Shown here in pieces: positions 22,218-22,673 of a stretch of DNA of 22,673 nt; the first letter of the stretch is position 1; every line of letters starts with the position of its first letter. The DNA lies in NCBI GenBank assembly GCA_002427365.1, contig DIQT01000003.1, positions 6,569 to 29,241 of the forward strand, in the 5' to 3' direction. The notes beneath the pieces were generated by a model. It was not told where the DNA came from, did not search any database, and saw nothing but the letters and a program-made list of their open reading frames with translations. A program made the position numbers and the translations under genes. The DNA comes from Caryophanales bacterium UBA5455. Its GTDB lineage: Bacteria; Bacillota_I; Bacilli_A; RFN20; CAG-826.

Positions 22218-22673
22218 TTATTCTTCGTCGTCGTTATCATCATCTTCATCAACTTTTGTCATCACACCACTAATAATAACATCGGTTACATCATGATAAT
22301 CATTAACGACTTTTCCGTCTTCGTTAACAACTTGCCCGCGTTTCTTTAATGATTCGATAGCGATTTCCGCGATTTTAATTTGAGCGGGATGTAAAATACC
22401 TAGTGTCCGATTAAATTCGAGGGTTAATGAAAGTTGATTTGCGACGGGGATTGCGTTTAAATCAAGGAAGTATTCATAAATTGCGTAATTGAACTTATAA
22501 AATAGCGGTAAGAACAAACAAAAGATTGTCACACCGACTAATCCACCGATTAAGTAGACAGTTGATATATCACCCCGTAAAGCTGGGTTTTTAACTAATA
22601 ACAAGGCGACTGTGCCACTAAAGCCCGCAAGTGATAATAATGTTGGGACTAAGATTACAAGCGTTAAATAGCC
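22218..22673 (-). CDS. Membrane protein with acidic tail (partial, 5' end outside the window)
   Basis: The reading frame enters from the right edge (first visible codon at 22671-22673), so the TTG at 22604 is not needed as a start. The 151 visible residues contain two hydrophobic helices (TLVILVPTLLSLAGFSGTVA; a second around YLIGGLVGVTIFCLFLPLF), then a soluble region with HPAQIKIAEIAIESLKKRG and a strongly acidic end (DEDDDNDDEE). I do not recognise the family. No motif for an enzyme is seen. Confidence 0.6.
   Translation of the reverse strand, partial: GYLTLVILVPTLLSLAGFSGTVALLLVKNPALRGDISTVYLIGGLVGVTIFCLFLPLFYKFNYAIYEYFLDLNAIPVANQLSLTLEFNRTLGILHPAQIKIAEIAIESLKKRGQVVNEDGKVVNDYHDVTDVIISGVMTKVDEDDDNDDEE

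Noticed and set aside
22111..22296. Plus-strand open frame starting inside the tRNA-Gly gene
   Set aside because: It begins in the tRNA D-arm, runs through the terminator and is antisense to the acidic tail of the membrane gene.

Overview
The window looks like chromosome of an AT-rich, strictly or mostly anaerobic bacterium on the Firmicutes/Mollicutes branch (uncultured gut RF39- or Erysipelotrichales-like lineages would fit). Reasons: AT-rich DNA with strong AGGAGG-type ribosome sites, an Rnf respiratory complex in the clostridial order C-D-G-E-A-B, oxygen-independent ribonucleotide reductase (NrdD/NrdG), no outer-membrane proteins, and a small protein that resembles the mollicute MG284/MPN403 family. 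Of 23 intact stop codons read here, 20 are TAA, 3 are TAG and none is TGA, while Trp is read from TGG, so the genetic code looks standard. The lineage call is an inference.

Layout, left to right. (1) 1-5433, minus: the Rnf operon, cut inside rnfB at the left edge. Its RnfD is unusual. After the normal membrane domain it carries an extra RnfG-like membrane anchor and two tandem RnfG/FMN_bind-like domains, in addition to a separate rnfG gene just downstream. (2) 5551-6197, minus: a LacA/Maa-type acetyltransferase. (3) 6463-7269, plus: an orphan secreted surface protein. (4) 7330-8448, minus: a decayed ABC transporter (ATPase fragment and FtsX-type permease fragment). (5) 8539-8774: a tRNA-Asn/tRNA-Glu unit. 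(6) 8784-9014: acyl carrier protein with its own strong promoter. (7) 9136-13862, minus: an eight-gene, tightly overlapping operon built round a TadA/CpaF-like ATPase, two short GspF/TadB-TadC-like membrane proteins and several pilin-like small proteins. This is a stripped-down Tad-type pilus or secretion machine with unrecognised partners. (8) 13998-14537, plus: a guanylate-kinase-like protein. (9) 14542-16985, minus: a MATE transporter, apparently starting at AUU, coupled to a short-chain dehydrogenase. (10) 17118-19947, minus: nrdD-nrdG, with a 426-bp upstream region holding a 17-bp palindrome and an 11-bp-period direct repeat. (11) 20374-21660, minus: a four-helix membrane protein with a repetitive Pro-Glu-Val linker. 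(12) 22097-22170, plus: tRNA-Gly. (13) From 22218, minus: a membrane protein cut by the right edge.

How the genes work together: Rnf couples ferredoxin and NAD(H) redox to an ion gradient, and NrdDG makes deoxynucleotides without oxygen, so both fit anaerobic energy and DNA metabolism. The Tad-like operon, the orphan secreted protein and the four-helix membrane protein are envelope or surface functions. Most transcription units end in clear hairpin/T-tract terminators. All coordinates and motifs were read by eye; family names are from recognition of motifs, not from database searches.
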